From: an uncultured Bacilli bacterium
GTDB lineage: Bacteria > Bacillota_I > Bacilli_A > RF39 > UBA660
Direction: 5' to 3'
DNA length: 64,000 nucleotides
Assembly: GCA_934090735.1 (NCBI GenBank)
Contig: CAKOJR010000002.1
Coordinates: forward strand, 62,001 to 126,000
The notes beneath the pieces were generated by a model. That model was not told the origin of the DNA. It worked only from the letters and a program-made list of their open reading frames with translations, and did no database searches. Position 1 is the stretch's first letter. Each line of letters starts with the position of its first letter. Below are positions 33,209 through 42,237 of this stretch, piece by piece. The translations under genes were made by a program, and so were the position numbers.

Positions 33209-34552
33209 ATGAAAACAACTATTCAAATACTTACTTGTAAGTTTATTACAGGGGTATGTAAATTATTTAAGAAAAATGGTACGGTTTATCCCGGAAGTGT
33301 TGCTTTAAAGATGAATGATAAGGTGCTTGAGAATATTATATATCCGAAGTATGTTATTGGTGTTACAGGTTCTTCTGGTAAAGGTTCTACAACAAGTATG
33401 CTTGCTCATATTTTAAAAGATAATGGATTAAATGTAGTTTGGAATTCATCTGGGTCTAATGTATTAAATGGGACTGCTACTCTTATTTTAAATAATACTG
33501 GTGCTTTTAGTCATAAATTAAAAGCAGATGTTCTTCTTCTAGAGATGGATGAGTCTTATATTAAGAAAACGTTTACTAAAAGTACTCTTACTCATTTAGT
33601 TATTACTAATATTACAAGAGACCAGCCTGCTAGAAATGGTGAGCCAGAGATTATTTTAAATAAGATTTTATCTTCAATTGATGAAAATACAGAAGTAATT
33701 ATTGATGCTGATGACCCATTTGTAAATAGATTTTCGTTTTTACATAAAGGTCCAGTATGCACTTATGGAATTAATAAGACAGGTTATGATTTAAAGAAAC
33801 CAATTAGTAATAATGTTGATGCAGCATACTGTCCTATTTGTCATAAAAAGCTTAAGTATAGTACATATCATTATGGGCACTTAGGTGTTTATACTTGTCC
33901 TTCTAAAGATTTTGTAAGAAAGACAGATTTTACTGGTGATGATTTAGATCTTGAAAATAAAGAGATGACAATTAATGGTAATAAGGTTAAGTTAAATAAA
34001 GATGTGTTCTTTGCTGCTTACTATACTCTTGCAGCTTATGCTGCTGCTACAGAGGTTGGTTTAAGTGATAAGCAAATAATGCACTCTTTAAATGAAAACA
34101 CTTTAGAAAGTAAAAGACTAAAAACTTTAAAGTTAGATAATCGTGAAGTTGATATGCTTGAGTCTAAAAATGAAAATAATTTAAGTTATGTACAATCACT
34201 TAACTATATAAATAATCATAAGGGACCTAAAACAATTATAATGGGATTTGATAATGTAAGTCGTAGATATAAATATAATGATATTTCTTGGTTATATGAT
34301 GTTGATTTTAAGATTTTAAATACTGATGAAATTGATAAGATATTTTGTATTGGTAGATTCAGATATGACGTTGAAGCCAGGTTACTTCTTGATGGCGTTC
34401 CTAAAGACAAAATATTTATGGTAGACAATATTAATTTAATAATTAAATATTTAAGAGAAAACTCTGATGGTACAATATTTACAATGGTATGCTTTGATAT
34501 GACCGAAATATTAAAGAAATTATTTAAGGAGGCTAATACTTATGAAGATTAA
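33209..34552 (+). CDS. murT: Lipid II isoglutaminyl synthase, MurT subunit
   Basis: Mur-ligase-like subunit that amidates the D-Glu of lipid II using ammonia from GatD. The 447-residue protein has a short N-terminus, the ATP loop GVTGSSGKGSTTSML (51-65), the central Mur domain with an inserted zinc ribbon, and the DUF1727 C-terminal domain (about 310-440). Of the ribbon's four usual cysteines, Cys208, Cys211 and Cys230 are present but the fourth is Lys233 (CPSK instead of CPxC). Its end overlaps gatD. Confidence 0.92.
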   Translation: MKTTIQILTCKFITGVCKLFKKNGTVYPGSVALKMNDKVLENIIYPKYVIGVTGSSGKGSTTSMLAHILKDNGLNVVWNSSGSNVLNGTATLILNNTGAFSHKLKADVLLLEMDESYIKKTFTKSTLTHLVITNITRDQPARNGEPEIILNKILSSIDENTEVIIDADDPFVNRFSFLHKGPVCTYGINKTGYDLKKPISNNVDAAYCPICHKKLKYSTYHYGHLGVYTCPSKDFVRKTDFTGDDLDLENKEMTINGNKVKLNKDVFFAAYYTLAAYAAATEVGLSDKQIMHSLNENTLESKRLKTLKLDNREVDMLESKNENNLSYVQSLNYINNHKGPKTIIMGFDNVSRRYKYNDISWLYDVDFKILNTDEIDKIFCIGRFRYDVEARLLLDGVPKDKIFMVDNINLIIKYLRENSDGTIFTMVCFDMTEILKKLFKEANTYED

Positions 34553-35249
34553 GATTGCTCATTTATATTATGATTTAATGAATTTGTATGGTGAACAAGG
34601 CAATATAATTGCATTAAAGGAAGCACTTAGAAATCAAAATATTGAAGCTGAAGTAAGTTTACTATCAATTGGTGATGAAATTAGTTTTAAAGATTATGAT
34701 ATTTATTGTATTGGTACAGGATCAAAAGAAAGTTTACTTCTAGTCTTGGATGATATTAAAAAGTATGCTAAGGATATTAAAAGTGCTATTAAGAAAGGAA
34801 AAGTATTTATTTCAACTGGAAACTCTCATGAGTTATTTGGTAAGTCATTAACATATGATAATAAAGAGTATGATGGCCTAGATATTTTTCCATACTATTC
34901 TAAGGAAGCAAATGAGAGAATTACTGGTGAGTGTATCATGCATTTTGAAAATTTAGAAGATAATATTATTGGTTTTCAAAATAGAGCCTCTCTTATTCAA
35001 ATAGATAGCAATCATTTATTCACGCTAGTTAAAGGTGATGCAGATAATAAGAAAAGCACTTATGAAGGATATACAGAAAATAACTTTTATGGTACTTATT
35101 TAATTGGTCCTCTTCTTATTAGAAATCCACATTTAACTGACTATATTATTAAGAATTTGCTAGAAGAAAAAGGTATGCGTTTTCATGAAGATAAGGATAC
35201 TTCACTATATAGAGCGTATCAAGAATATAATAAAAATTTTCCAAATTAA
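34542..35249 (+). CDS. gatD: GatD-like subunit lacking the glutaminase catalytic residues
   Basis: Class I glutamine amidotransferase-like partner of MurT; GatD normally frees ammonia from glutamine. The 235-residue protein aligns along its length (HLYYDLMNLYGEQGN start, GTYLIGPLLIRNP end). But where GatD has the nucleophile in a CGG..QLLG elbow, this protein has STGNSHELFG (91-100), and the catalytic His of GTYLHGPLL is Ile188. The substrate-binding Arg region (GFENHSGRT type) is also changed (GFQNRASLI). Both remaining Cys are elsewhere (56, 131). Glutaminase activity is therefore unlikely; it may use free ammonia or be structural. Confidence 0.85.
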   Translation: MKIKIAHLYYDLMNLYGEQGNIIALKEALRNQNIEAEVSLLSIGDEISFKDYDIYCIGTGSKESLLLVLDDIKKYAKDIKSAIKKGKVFISTGNSHELFGKSLTYDNKEYDGLDIFPYYSKEANERITGECIMHFENLEDNIIGFQNRASLIQIDSNHLFTLVKGDADNKKSTYEGYTENNFYGTYLIGPLLIRNPHLTDYIIKNLLEEKGMRFHEDKDTSLYRAYQEYNKNFPN

Positions 35250-35276
35250 AAACGTTCTATAAAGAACGTTTTTTTA
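35247..35276. terminator. Bidirectional terminator between gatD and the Gly-rich gene
   Basis: AAACGTTCT/AGAACGTTT stem with a four-base loop, A run on one side and T run on the other; serves both convergent genes. Confidence 0.85.
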
Positions 35277-35279
35277 TTT

Positions 35280-36782
35280 TTAAGATATCTTAACCATTTT
35301 GAAGGTACCATTTGATGATTGGACACCATCTGTGCCTGTACAGTTAGTTCCATTACAGAAACTATATGTTTTGTAATTAGAGCCTAACCATCCTCCTCCA
35401 TAGCTTCTTTGGTCATCTTGGCAACCGCCACCACCGAAGCCACCAGTACATACGCTGCTTCCTCTTGTGTATGTTGCACCTTTAAGGTTGTAACTAATAT
35501 ACTGACTTATTCCTAGTACGTTTTTAGTTGCAGCACTTGAGGTTCCTGGAGTTGTTGTTTCACTATATTTTGTATAATTTGATAAAGAATAATAAGTTGT
35601 CGCTATGCCGTCATAACCAGCATATGTTTTAGAAGAACTATAACCTAAGTCACCTGTTCCGCCTCCACCTGCTGCAACAATTAAGATTTCATAATTTACA
35701 TTATTTTTAGTTATTTGGACTTTACTATCTATTACACTTGTTGTTTTTTTTGGTAATTTAAAAACGAATGTTCCACCTCCACCGGCTCCACTTGCACCAT
35801 CTTGAGCAGTTCCAGAGGTTGTTGATCCCATGCCACCGACATTAATATATAAAACATCACCTTGTTGAAATGTAAAGTCACCATATATTTGAGCTCCTTT
35901 ACCACCAGCTACTGTAGTAGATGTATTATTATATTTATTGCCTTGAGAACCAGCTGCTCCAGTTACAGTTATTCTGTAAGTTCCTGCTTCGGTAATTGTA
36001 TGAGTTACTTCTGCGCCACTATAAGCAATATTAACTTCCGGAACAAAATAAACATTACATACTGTTCTTCCTGTGTCTACTCCAGTTATGTCTACTGTCC
36101 ATTTAGAGCCATCCCAAGATGCTGTTCCCGTGGCATTACTGCTACCAATTACCCCCTCATCTATTTTACAGCTTACTGTTGCACCATAACTAGAAGTAGT
36201 TGGGAAAGCATCTTTCTTAGTGCCATTTACATATGAATATACGGTTAAGTCATCTTCATTATATGGGCCAGTTATTTTCTTATCTCTAGTAAGAGTATTA
36301 TGCGTATATCCTGCGTTCATTTTAAGTCTTATATATACGTCACTTGTTGCAGCGTTTGTAATAATGATTCTGATATTAACTGTTCCTGTTGCAGTAATAG
36401 TTCCGTAATTAGGATCTGTGGTTCTTGATGAATACTCAACAGTAAGAGTGCTTGGTTTAGTAATTGTAGATGTACATGTAGAGTCAGAACAAACATCATA
36501 ACTAAGTTCATATGTACTAGAGGTTTCATTAGTTGCAGTGAATGTTGTATTAACTTTGGTTACTGTGCTTTTATTTGCTTTAATTATAGTGCCACTTTCA
36601 CCATTTAGTTTAACTGAATATGTCATTTTTTTTACGCTTAAATTAGCAGCTACGCCATCTGCATTACTAGTAAATGCACTGAATGCTATATTTAAAGCTA
36701 AACAAAATAATACCAAAACAAAAGACACAATTAAATATCTTGCTCTTTTATTTTTAAGGACTTTAACGATTTTATCTTTCAA
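35280..36782 (-). CDS. Exported glycine-rich surface protein
   Basis: The 500-residue protein has a basic N-terminus and one hydrophobic segment (about 15-34) ending AFSAF, beta-rich Ig-like stretches (about 40-270) rich in Thr and Ser, then a C-terminal glycine-rich domain (about 270-500: GTYRITVTGAAGSQG, GGMGSTTSG, GASGAGGGGTFVF, AAGGGGTG, GFGGGGCQDD) of the kind found in bacterial Gly-rich surface and adhesin proteins. Six Cys in the last third could form disulfides. No cell-wall sorting signal is present. Function is unknown. It lies alone between murT-gatD and rny. Confidence 0.65.
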   Translation of the reverse strand: MKDKIVKVLKNKRARYLIVSFVLVLFCLALNIAFSAFTSNADGVAANLSVKKMTYSVKLNGESGTIIKANKSTVTKVNTTFTATNETSSTYELSYDVCSDSTCTSTITKPSTLTVEYSSRTTDPNYGTITATGTVNIRIIITNAATSDVYIRLKMNAGYTHNTLTRDKKITGPYNEDDLTVYSYVNGTKKDAFPTTSSYGATVSCKIDEGVIGSSNATGTASWDGSKWTVDITGVDTGRTVCNVYFVPEVNIAYSGAEVTHTITEAGTYRITVTGAAGSQGNKYNNTSTTVAGGKGAQIYGDFTFQQGDVLYINVGGMGSTTSGTAQDGASGAGGGGTFVFKLPKKTTSVIDSKVQITKNNVNYEILIVAAGGGGTGDLGYSSSKTYAGYDGIATTYYSLSNYTKYSETTTPGTSSAATKNVLGISQYISYNLKGATYTRGSSVCTGGFGGGGCQDDQRSYGGGWLGSNYKTYSFCNGTNCTGTDGVQSSNGTFKMVKIS

Positions 36783-36855
36783 AAAATCACCCTCTATTCT
36801 ATTTAATTATAAAATATTTGTGTTTATTATTCAAGAACAAACTGACTTTTTACAA

Positions 36856-36890
36856 AATAAAAGAAGAAGTTTTTATTTTGCTTCTTCTTG
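36856..36890 (-). terminator. rny terminator
   Basis: Nine-base stem AAGAAGAAG/CTTCTTCTT with an A/T loop and U-rich tail, overlapping the end of the gene. Confidence 0.75.
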
Positions 36891-38426
36891 AGCTCTTGTT
36901 TCTCTGACAACAGTGATTTTTATTGTTCCAGGATATTGCATTTCAGCTTCAATTTTATCTTTGATTTCTCTAGCAATTTTAAATGATGTTAAATCGTCTA
37001 CTTCTTCTGGTTTAACAATTACTCTTACTTCTCGTCCTGCTTGCATTGCGTATGTTTTTTCTACGCCATCGAAACTGTTACCGATTGCTTCTAGTTGTTC
37101 TAATCTCTTAATGTAGTTTTCCATTGTATCGTTTCTTGCACCAGGTCTTGCTGCTGATAATGTATCAGCTATTGCTACAATAACGCTTATTACATTTGTT
37201 GCTTCGGTATCGCCATGGTGTGATGCAATAGCATTTTGAACAATTTCACTTTCTTTATATTTCTTAGCAATATCTAAACCGATTTCTACATGTGATCCTT
37301 CTACTTCGAAATCGATTGCTTTACCGATATCATGTAGTAAACCTGCTCTACGTGCTAAAGTTACATTTTCACCTAGTTCACCAGCAATAATTCCTGATAG
37401 GTAAGCGACTTCTTTAGAGTGTTGTAACGCATTTTGACCATAGCTTGTTCTGAAGTTTAATTTACCAATTAGATTAACAAGTTCTGGGTCTACTTTATTA
37501 AGACCTAGTTCATAGATAGCCTCATTACCTATTTCAGTAACTCTTGCATTCATATCTTTACAAGTTTTATCATAAATTTCTTCGATTCTTGTTGGATGAA
37601 TTCGGCCATCTTTAATTAACGTTTCAATTGCTTGTTTAGCTATTTCTCTTCTAAATGGGTCAAATGATGAAATAACTATTGCTTCTGGGGTATCATCAAT
37701 TATTAAATCAACTCCAGTAACTGCTTCAATCGTACGAATATTTCTTCCTTCTCTACCAATTAATCTACCTTTCATTTCATCGTTTGGTAAATCAATAGTA
37801 GATACTGTTTGAATTGTTGTTACGTCATTAGCATACTTCTCCATTGAATTTACAAGTAAATTCTTAGCTTTCTTGTCTACTTCTAGTTTGGCTTCTGCTT
37901 CTTTATCTTTAATAAATTCAGCAATTTCTCTAGCCATAGAAGCTTCTACGCGCTCCATGATCATATCATGGGCTTTTTCTCTAGAAAAATTAGCAATCTT
38001 TTCTAACTTTTCCATTTCTTCTTTTAAAAGTTCATCCATTTTTAATTCTTTTTCTTGTAATGCTTTTCCAGCAGCAGTTAAATTATTATCTTTAATTTCA
38101 AGCAAATTATCTCTATTTTGAAGTAGTTCTTCTCTTTTGTCTAAAGATTTTTCTCTTTGAAGTAATCTTTCTTCACTACTTTGGATTTCTGCTTTTCTTT
38201 CTTTAATTTCACGATCAGTTTCTTGTTTTAATTTAAAAGATTCTTCCTTTAGTTCAAGAATACTATCTCTTTTAGCTTTTTCCGCTTCTTTTTTAGCATC
38301 ATTGATAATTTTTTCTGCTTTTTTACCGGCACCAGCACCAGTTAAAATGATAATTGCATAAATGGTTCCGCCACCTAAAACAAGTCCAATAAAAAGAGTT
38401 AAAATGGAAGCTGCATTAAAATCCAT
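36873..38426 (-). CDS. rny: Ribonuclease Y
   Basis: Membrane-bound endoribonuclease that starts mRNA decay. The 517-residue protein has an N-terminal membrane anchor (about 8-28), a long coiled coil (about 35-200, rich in E, K, R), a KH domain with GRLIGREGRNIRTIE (about 216-230) and an HD domain with the catalytic HD in LLHDIGKAIDFE (about 360) and SHHGDTE. Monocistronic. Confidence 0.95.
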   Translation of the reverse strand: MDFNAASILTLFIGLVLGGGTIYAIIILTGAGAGKKAEKIINDAKKEAEKAKRDSILELKEESFKLKQETDREIKERKAEIQSSEERLLQREKSLDKREELLQNRDNLLEIKDNNLTAAGKALQEKELKMDELLKEEMEKLEKIANFSREKAHDMIMERVEASMAREIAEFIKDKEAEAKLEVDKKAKNLLVNSMEKYANDVTTIQTVSTIDLPNDEMKGRLIGREGRNIRTIEAVTGVDLIIDDTPEAIVISSFDPFRREIAKQAIETLIKDGRIHPTRIEEIYDKTCKDMNARVTEIGNEAIYELGLNKVDPELVNLIGKLNFRTSYGQNALQHSKEVAYLSGIIAGELGENVTLARRAGLLHDIGKAIDFEVEGSHVEIGLDIAKKYKESEIVQNAIASHHGDTEATNVISVIVAIADTLSAARPGARNDTMENYIKRLEQLEAIGNSFDGVEKTYAMQAGREVRVIVKPEEVDDLTSFKIAREIKDKIEAEMQYPGTIKITVVRETRAQEEAK

Positions 38427-38531
38427 AATGTTCCTCCATATCTATATAGAATATAATTTCTTATTACAATCTACAATTTAATTATAAAATTTTTTAATTA
38501 TAAAAGCAAGAAAAAAGTAAGCACTTACGTC

Positions 38532-39122
38532 TTACTGTTTAATACAATCTTTATATGCTATAAAATATTGGATGCCTGAGTATATAGATAATAGAGTTGC
38601 TACTATTACTAAGTAGTATCCTAAATTAAAGCCTACTAAACTAAATGGAATGTCTGAAATGAATATAAATGAAATACCTGTCATCATACAAACTGTTTTA
38701 ATTTTTCCCCAGATGCTTGCACCTACTGCTCCTTTTTTTGAGCCAGCAATCATTTTAATGCAGTCTACAGCTGTGTCTCTTGTGATAATTATTACAGGAA
38801 TAACTACAGGTATTACGCCGTCACATGCTAGGGCAATTAGAACTCCATTTACTAGTATTTTATCAGCAATTGCGTCTAGTACTTTGCCTAGGTCAGTAAC
38901 TAAGCCTTTTTTACGGGCTATATTGCCATCTAGAAAATCTGTTACACTTGCGATAATAAATAGTACACCGCAAATAATGTATTTTAAGCTTATGGTTACT
39001 TTTCCAGCAACTAAGTATTCTGGGAATATTACTCCTAATTCATAGAATGGGAAAACCATTAAAATTAAAACGATAACTGATAAAATAATTCTTCCTAAAG
39101 TGATTTTGTTTGGTAGATTCAT
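38532..39122 (-). CDS. pgsA: CDP-diacylglycerol--glycerol-3-phosphate 3-phosphatidyltransferase
   Basis: Makes phosphatidylglycerol phosphate at the membrane. The CDP-alcohol phosphotransferase motif D-x2-D-G-x2-A-R-x8-G-x3-D-x3-D reads SVTDFLDGNIARKKGLVTDLGKVLDAIADK (about 60-89) and is complete. The 196-residue protein has the expected six membrane helices. It follows the RodZ-like gene by eight bases, an arrangement common in Firmicutes. Confidence 0.94.
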   Translation of the reverse strand: MNLPNKITLGRIILSVIVLILMVFPFYELGVIFPEYLVAGKVTISLKYIICGVLFIIASVTDFLDGNIARKKGLVTDLGKVLDAIADKILVNGVLIALACDGVIPVVIPVIIITRDTAVDCIKMIAGSKKGAVGASIWGKIKTVCMMTGISFIFISDIPFSLVGFNLGYYLVIVATLLSIYSGIQYFIAYKDCIKQ

Positions 39123-39130
39123 ATTTCCTC

Positions 39131-39616
39131 CTATTTATTAAAATAATTTGTTATGTTTGCTCCAGTAGTACCTACCGTTATTTGTTTAATACTCCAGATA
39201 ATTGCAATTACTACTAAAACAATTATTAACACTAGCATAAATATAAATTGTTTATTATTTTTTATTGGGGCTGTTTTTGTATAAGGAGATGCTATTCTAT
39301 TACTTTCACTTTCTTCTTTTTCCTTTTCTTTAACAGCTTTTTCAATTTCTTCCATTGGTATTTTACTGGTTTTTTCAAACATATATTCATTGAATTCATC
39401 AATTACATTTTCATAATCTAATCCTAGATATTTAGCATAGCTTTCTAAATAATCTTTTAATACAAATATGTCTTTAAAAGAACCAATATTACCATCTTCG
39501 ATTTGTTCTAAACTAAGAACTGGTATCTCCAAATCCTTACTAACTTCTTCTAAAGTTAGCCCTGACATTTCCCTAGTACTTTTAAGTACTTCACTTATAT
39601 CGTTAATGTCGGTCAA
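39131..39616 (-). CDS. RodZ-like HTH membrane protein
   Basis: The 161-residue protein has an N-terminal Xre-type HTH of the RodZ (HTH_25) kind (about 8-75: SEVLKSTREMSGLTLEEVSKDLEIPVLSLEQIEDGNIGSF, YLESYAKYLGLD), an acidic linker and one membrane helix (about 125-147), with only a short outer tail. RodZ links the MreB cytoskeleton to the wall machinery. The start is uncertain: the frame opens with TTG directly after AGGAG, too close for normal spacing. It precedes pgsA. Confidence 0.75.
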   Translation of the reverse strand: MTDINDISEVLKSTREMSGLTLEEVSKDLEIPVLSLEQIEDGNIGSFKDIFVLKDYLESYAKYLGLDYENVIDEFNEYMFEKTSKIPMEEIEKAVKEKEKEESESNRIASPYTKTAPIKNNKQFIFMLVLIIVLVVIAIIWSIKQITVGTTGANITNYFNK

Positions 39617-39640
39617 CTCCTAACTAATTTAATAATTAAA

Positions 39641-39976
39641 TATTTAATAAGCCATGTTTTGTACCTTAAAAAGGTGGCAAACATTTATCTTGCCTAAGCA
39701 CCTTCTAATCGTTTCATTTCACTATAGAAAGCTCCCCTACCAAAATTTGGGTTTCTCACTCACGGGGTTTACCACGTTCCACTCTACTCGTTTCCAACTA
39801 GACTCGTCTCTTTGGCACTTTTATATCTAATCTAGTCATAGTTACCCTTAGACTATTTCGAAGCCGTTAGCATAAGCTACCTAAGGTTATTTTTTCCCTT
39901 AGCGTGAACATTAAAGTCATCTCAGACTTTGTGAGCATGGACTTTCCTCTACATAATTATATGCAGCGTTTGCCTA
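39641..39976 (-). ncRNA. rnpB: RNase P RNA, type B
   Basis: Catalytic RNA that trims tRNA 5' ends. Diagnostic conserved parts are present on the minus strand: GAGGAAAGTCCATGCTC near the 5' end (P4 strand), the GGTAAACCCC and GAAACCCAAATTTTGGTAGGGG region in the middle, and ACAAAACATGGCTTA at the 3' end. The 5' end GGCAAACGCTGC pairs in P1-P2. It lies directly after gpsB, as in Bacillus. The exact ends are estimated. Confidence 0.93.
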
Positions 39977-39981
39977 AAATA

Positions 39982-40299
39982 TTAATTATCTTTACCATAT
40001 ACAATTTTTTCTAAATTAGATAATCTTCTAAGGACATCTACATTAGCATTAGCACCTTCACTGCTAGCACTAATGGCGCTTTTAAGTTTGCGATATTCCA
40101 TTTGAAGTTTTTTATTATCTTCAATTAAATCAAGATTATCCTTCTCTAACTTTTTAATTGTACGTAAGAACTCTGTATAATCGCGAATAACCATATCAAG
40201 AAATTTATCAACTTCTTGCATGCGGTAACCTCTAGCATCAATTTTAAATTCTTTATTTAGAATTTCTTCTGGTGTTAAAAATAGTTTATCTTCAATCAT
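39982..40299 (-). CDS. gpsB: Cell division protein GpsB
   Basis: DivIVA-like adaptor that coordinates penicillin-binding proteins with division. From the ATG at 40299 (MIEDKLFLTPEEILNKEFK) it has 105 residues: the N-terminal DivIVA/GpsB domain with RGYRMQEVDKFLDMVIRDY, a coiled coil (about 45-85) and a short C-terminal trimerisation helix (VLRRLSNLEKIVYG). A longer frame reads through the upstream small ORF and is rejected. Neighbour of rnpB. Confidence 0.92.
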   Translation of the reverse strand: MIEDKLFLTPEEILNKEFKIDARGYRMQEVDKFLDMVIRDYTEFLRTIKKLEKDNLDLIEDNKKLQMEYRKLKSAISASSEGANANVDVLRRLSNLEKIVYGKDN

Positions 40300-40333
40300 A
40301 CAAACCAACCTTCTTACAAGTAATATTTTATTA

Positions 40334-40432
40334 TTACTTATCTTTTTTGTCAAGTAACATTACGTCACTCATAACTAAATAAAATTTAAAATATCTGCAT
40401 TCATCTATAAGTTCATTAAATACATTATTCAT
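40334..40432 (-). CDS. Small ORF (32 residues) upstream of gpsB
   Basis: An ATG at 40432 with GGTGAT five bases upstream opens a 32-codon frame beginning MNNVFNELIDEC and ending DKKDK. It lies 34 bases before the gpsB start and could be its leader peptide or a short conserved protein. No similarity is recognised. Translation is supported only by the ribosome site and position. Confidence 0.4.
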   Translation of the reverse strand: MNNVFNELIDECRYFKFYLVMSDVMLLDKKDK

Positions 40433-40466
40433 CTTATCACCAATAGTATTTTAGCATACTACGATG

Positions 40467-42179
40467 TCATAAAATGTCAAAATACTTAAGAATACTATCA
40501 GCAAGTGTTTTTCCGATAAGTTTTTTATTACTCATAATCCATAAGGCATCTTCTTTGTAATCATGATGAGCTACTTCAACTAAAAGTCCAAAAGGAAAAT
40601 ATCTGTCATTTGCTTCGCCTAAAGCACCATTTGCATATTTAACTCCTCTATTCGCTTTCTCATCATCTTTGTTGTAATAGATATTCATTAAATCTTCTTG
40701 AATGATATTAGCAATTGAATAAGATTGACTTCCTTCTTCATCTATCCATGTTTCAATGCCATATGTATTATGTGAGCCGCTTGCGTTAGAATGAATTGCG
40801 ATTTTAAAGTCACAGTTATAGTATTTAGCTTCACTATTCCATAAGTTTATGTTTCCGTTGGGGTTGTTGCGATATACTTTTACGCCATAGTTTTTAAGTT
40901 CTGCTTCAACATAGTCAGCCACGTCATTCATTTCTTTGGCTTCGTTTGTGAAACCTACTTCTTTAACACCAATGTTACCATCTTGATTTGATGGTGATAA
41001 ATATATTCTAAGTTCCGGCTTTTCTTCGACATGTAAATCATATGTGGTGACAATACTATCATTTTTCTTGTTGGCCTTAACTACTGCTTTTAATGTGAAA
41101 TCGGTGTTTACCATAATTGGTTCATCATAAATTGCTCCACTTACTGATGGATCACTTCCGTCAGTAGTATAATAAATCTTTCCGTCGCCATTTGGGTTAC
41201 TTAAGGTAATTTTAGTTCCTTTTTTAATGTATTTAGGATAGTTACTAATAAAGACTGGTTTTAAAGTATCTTTTTCGTTCATTTGAAAGTTTACAGAGCT
41301 GGTTTTAGTGTAGTCTTCGTAATCCTTATAAGTTGCGCTTATCTTTATCGTGTATTTTTGACTCTTTTCAAAAAATTCAGATGATATAACTGCTCTATTA
41401 CTTCTTAGAGTTTTACTTTTAATAAGTTTCTTACCATTGTAGATATCAAGCACGACTTTATCAGCATTTTCTGCGCCTTCATACTTGAATATAATATCAT
41501 TGTAATTTAAAACTTTTCCTTCTTCTGGGGCAGTTATTTTAACTTCACCAACCGGAGACATATTGCTATATAGACTTATTTTATTAATTTCATTAACGCC
41601 GTCAAATAGTTTAACATCTAATTTTTGACTTAATCCAGAGTATAAATTTGAGGGAATGGTATATTCGTTACTAGTTATTTTGTCTTCAAAGATTTTGTAA
41701 TCCCCGTCGTTTATAGTAATTTTGTAATTTTTATTTGTAACATTGCCATTTATTTTTAATGTGTAGTCTTCGTTATTTGTTAATACGAGATTGTTTTCTT
41801 TATTAAAGGTTGGTTCAGTGTATGTGAATGTATATGGATTACTAACTGTCATAGTGTCTCCATGTTCTCCGTTAGCATAGATTACTAATTTATATTTGCT
41901 ATCATAGCTGATGTCTGGTAAATCTATTTCGTTTGTTAACTTTGTTGTATTCGTCGTATAAAAAACACTATTATTTTCATTATATATTACTATATCGTAA
42001 TCTTTAGCTGCTCGTGCTTTTTCAAATTTTATTTTATATTTTGTACTTACATTATCTACGCTTATAATACTAAAACTAGTAAGTATTTTATCACTATGAA
42101 GTATTATGTATGATACCATAAATGTTGTTCCTATGAACACTAATAAGACCATACATATACTAATAATAACTTTTTTCAC
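40467..42179 (-). CDS. Exported N-acetylmuramoyl-L-alanine amidase with beta-sandwich repeats
   Basis: Predicted peptidoglycan amidase. An N-terminal signal/anchor (about 5-25) is followed by several fibronectin/Ig-like repeats, a chitobiase C-terminal-like segment (GKIYYTTDGSDPSVSGAIYDEPI) and an Amidase_3 domain from about residue 390. Zinc and catalytic motifs are partly present: IAIHSNA gives a His ligand and LLVEVAHHD the catalytic Glu. The usual DPGHGG ligand at the domain start reads LSPSNQDGN, with no His. Start is GTG 42179 after AGGTGATA. It is separate from its neighbours. Confidence 0.75.
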   Translation of the reverse strand: MKKVIISICMVLLVFIGTTFMVSYIILHSDKILTSFSIISVDNVSTKYKIKFEKARAAKDYDIVIYNENNSVFYTTNTTKLTNEIDLPDISYDSKYKLVIYANGEHGDTMTVSNPYTFTYTEPTFNKENNLVLTNNEDYTLKINGNVTNKNYKITINDGDYKIFEDKITSNEYTIPSNLYSGLSQKLDVKLFDGVNEINKISLYSNMSPVGEVKITAPEEGKVLNYNDIIFKYEGAENADKVVLDIYNGKKLIKSKTLRSNRAVISSEFFEKSQKYTIKISATYKDYEDYTKTSSVNFQMNEKDTLKPVFISNYPKYIKKGTKITLSNPNGDGKIYYTTDGSDPSVSGAIYDEPIMVNTDFTLKAVVKANKKNDSIVTTYDLHVEEKPELRIYLSPSNQDGNIGVKEVGFTNEAKEMNDVADYVEAELKNYGVKVYRNNPNGNINLWNSEAKYYNCDFKIAIHSNASGSHNTYGIETWIDEEGSQSYSIANIIQEDLMNIYYNKDDEKANRGVKYANGALGEANDRYFPFGLLVEVAHHDYKEDALWIMSNKKLIGKTLADSILKYFDIL

Positions 42180-42218
42180 TACTATCACCTATTTTTAATT
42201 ATAAACTAAAATTGGCAT

Positions 42219-42237
42219 AAAAAAAAGCCCGAAGGCT
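42219..42237 (-). terminator. Terminator of the 271-residue surface protein gene
   Basis: AGCC/GGCT stem with a four-base loop and seven or eight U directly after the stop codon. Confidence 0.8.

Noticed and set aside
40300..40353. N-terminal extension of GpsB (MTKKISNNK...)
   Set aside because: It overlaps the small upstream ORF in another frame, lacks a ribosome site, and GpsB proteins begin at the DivIVA domain present at the ATG 40299.
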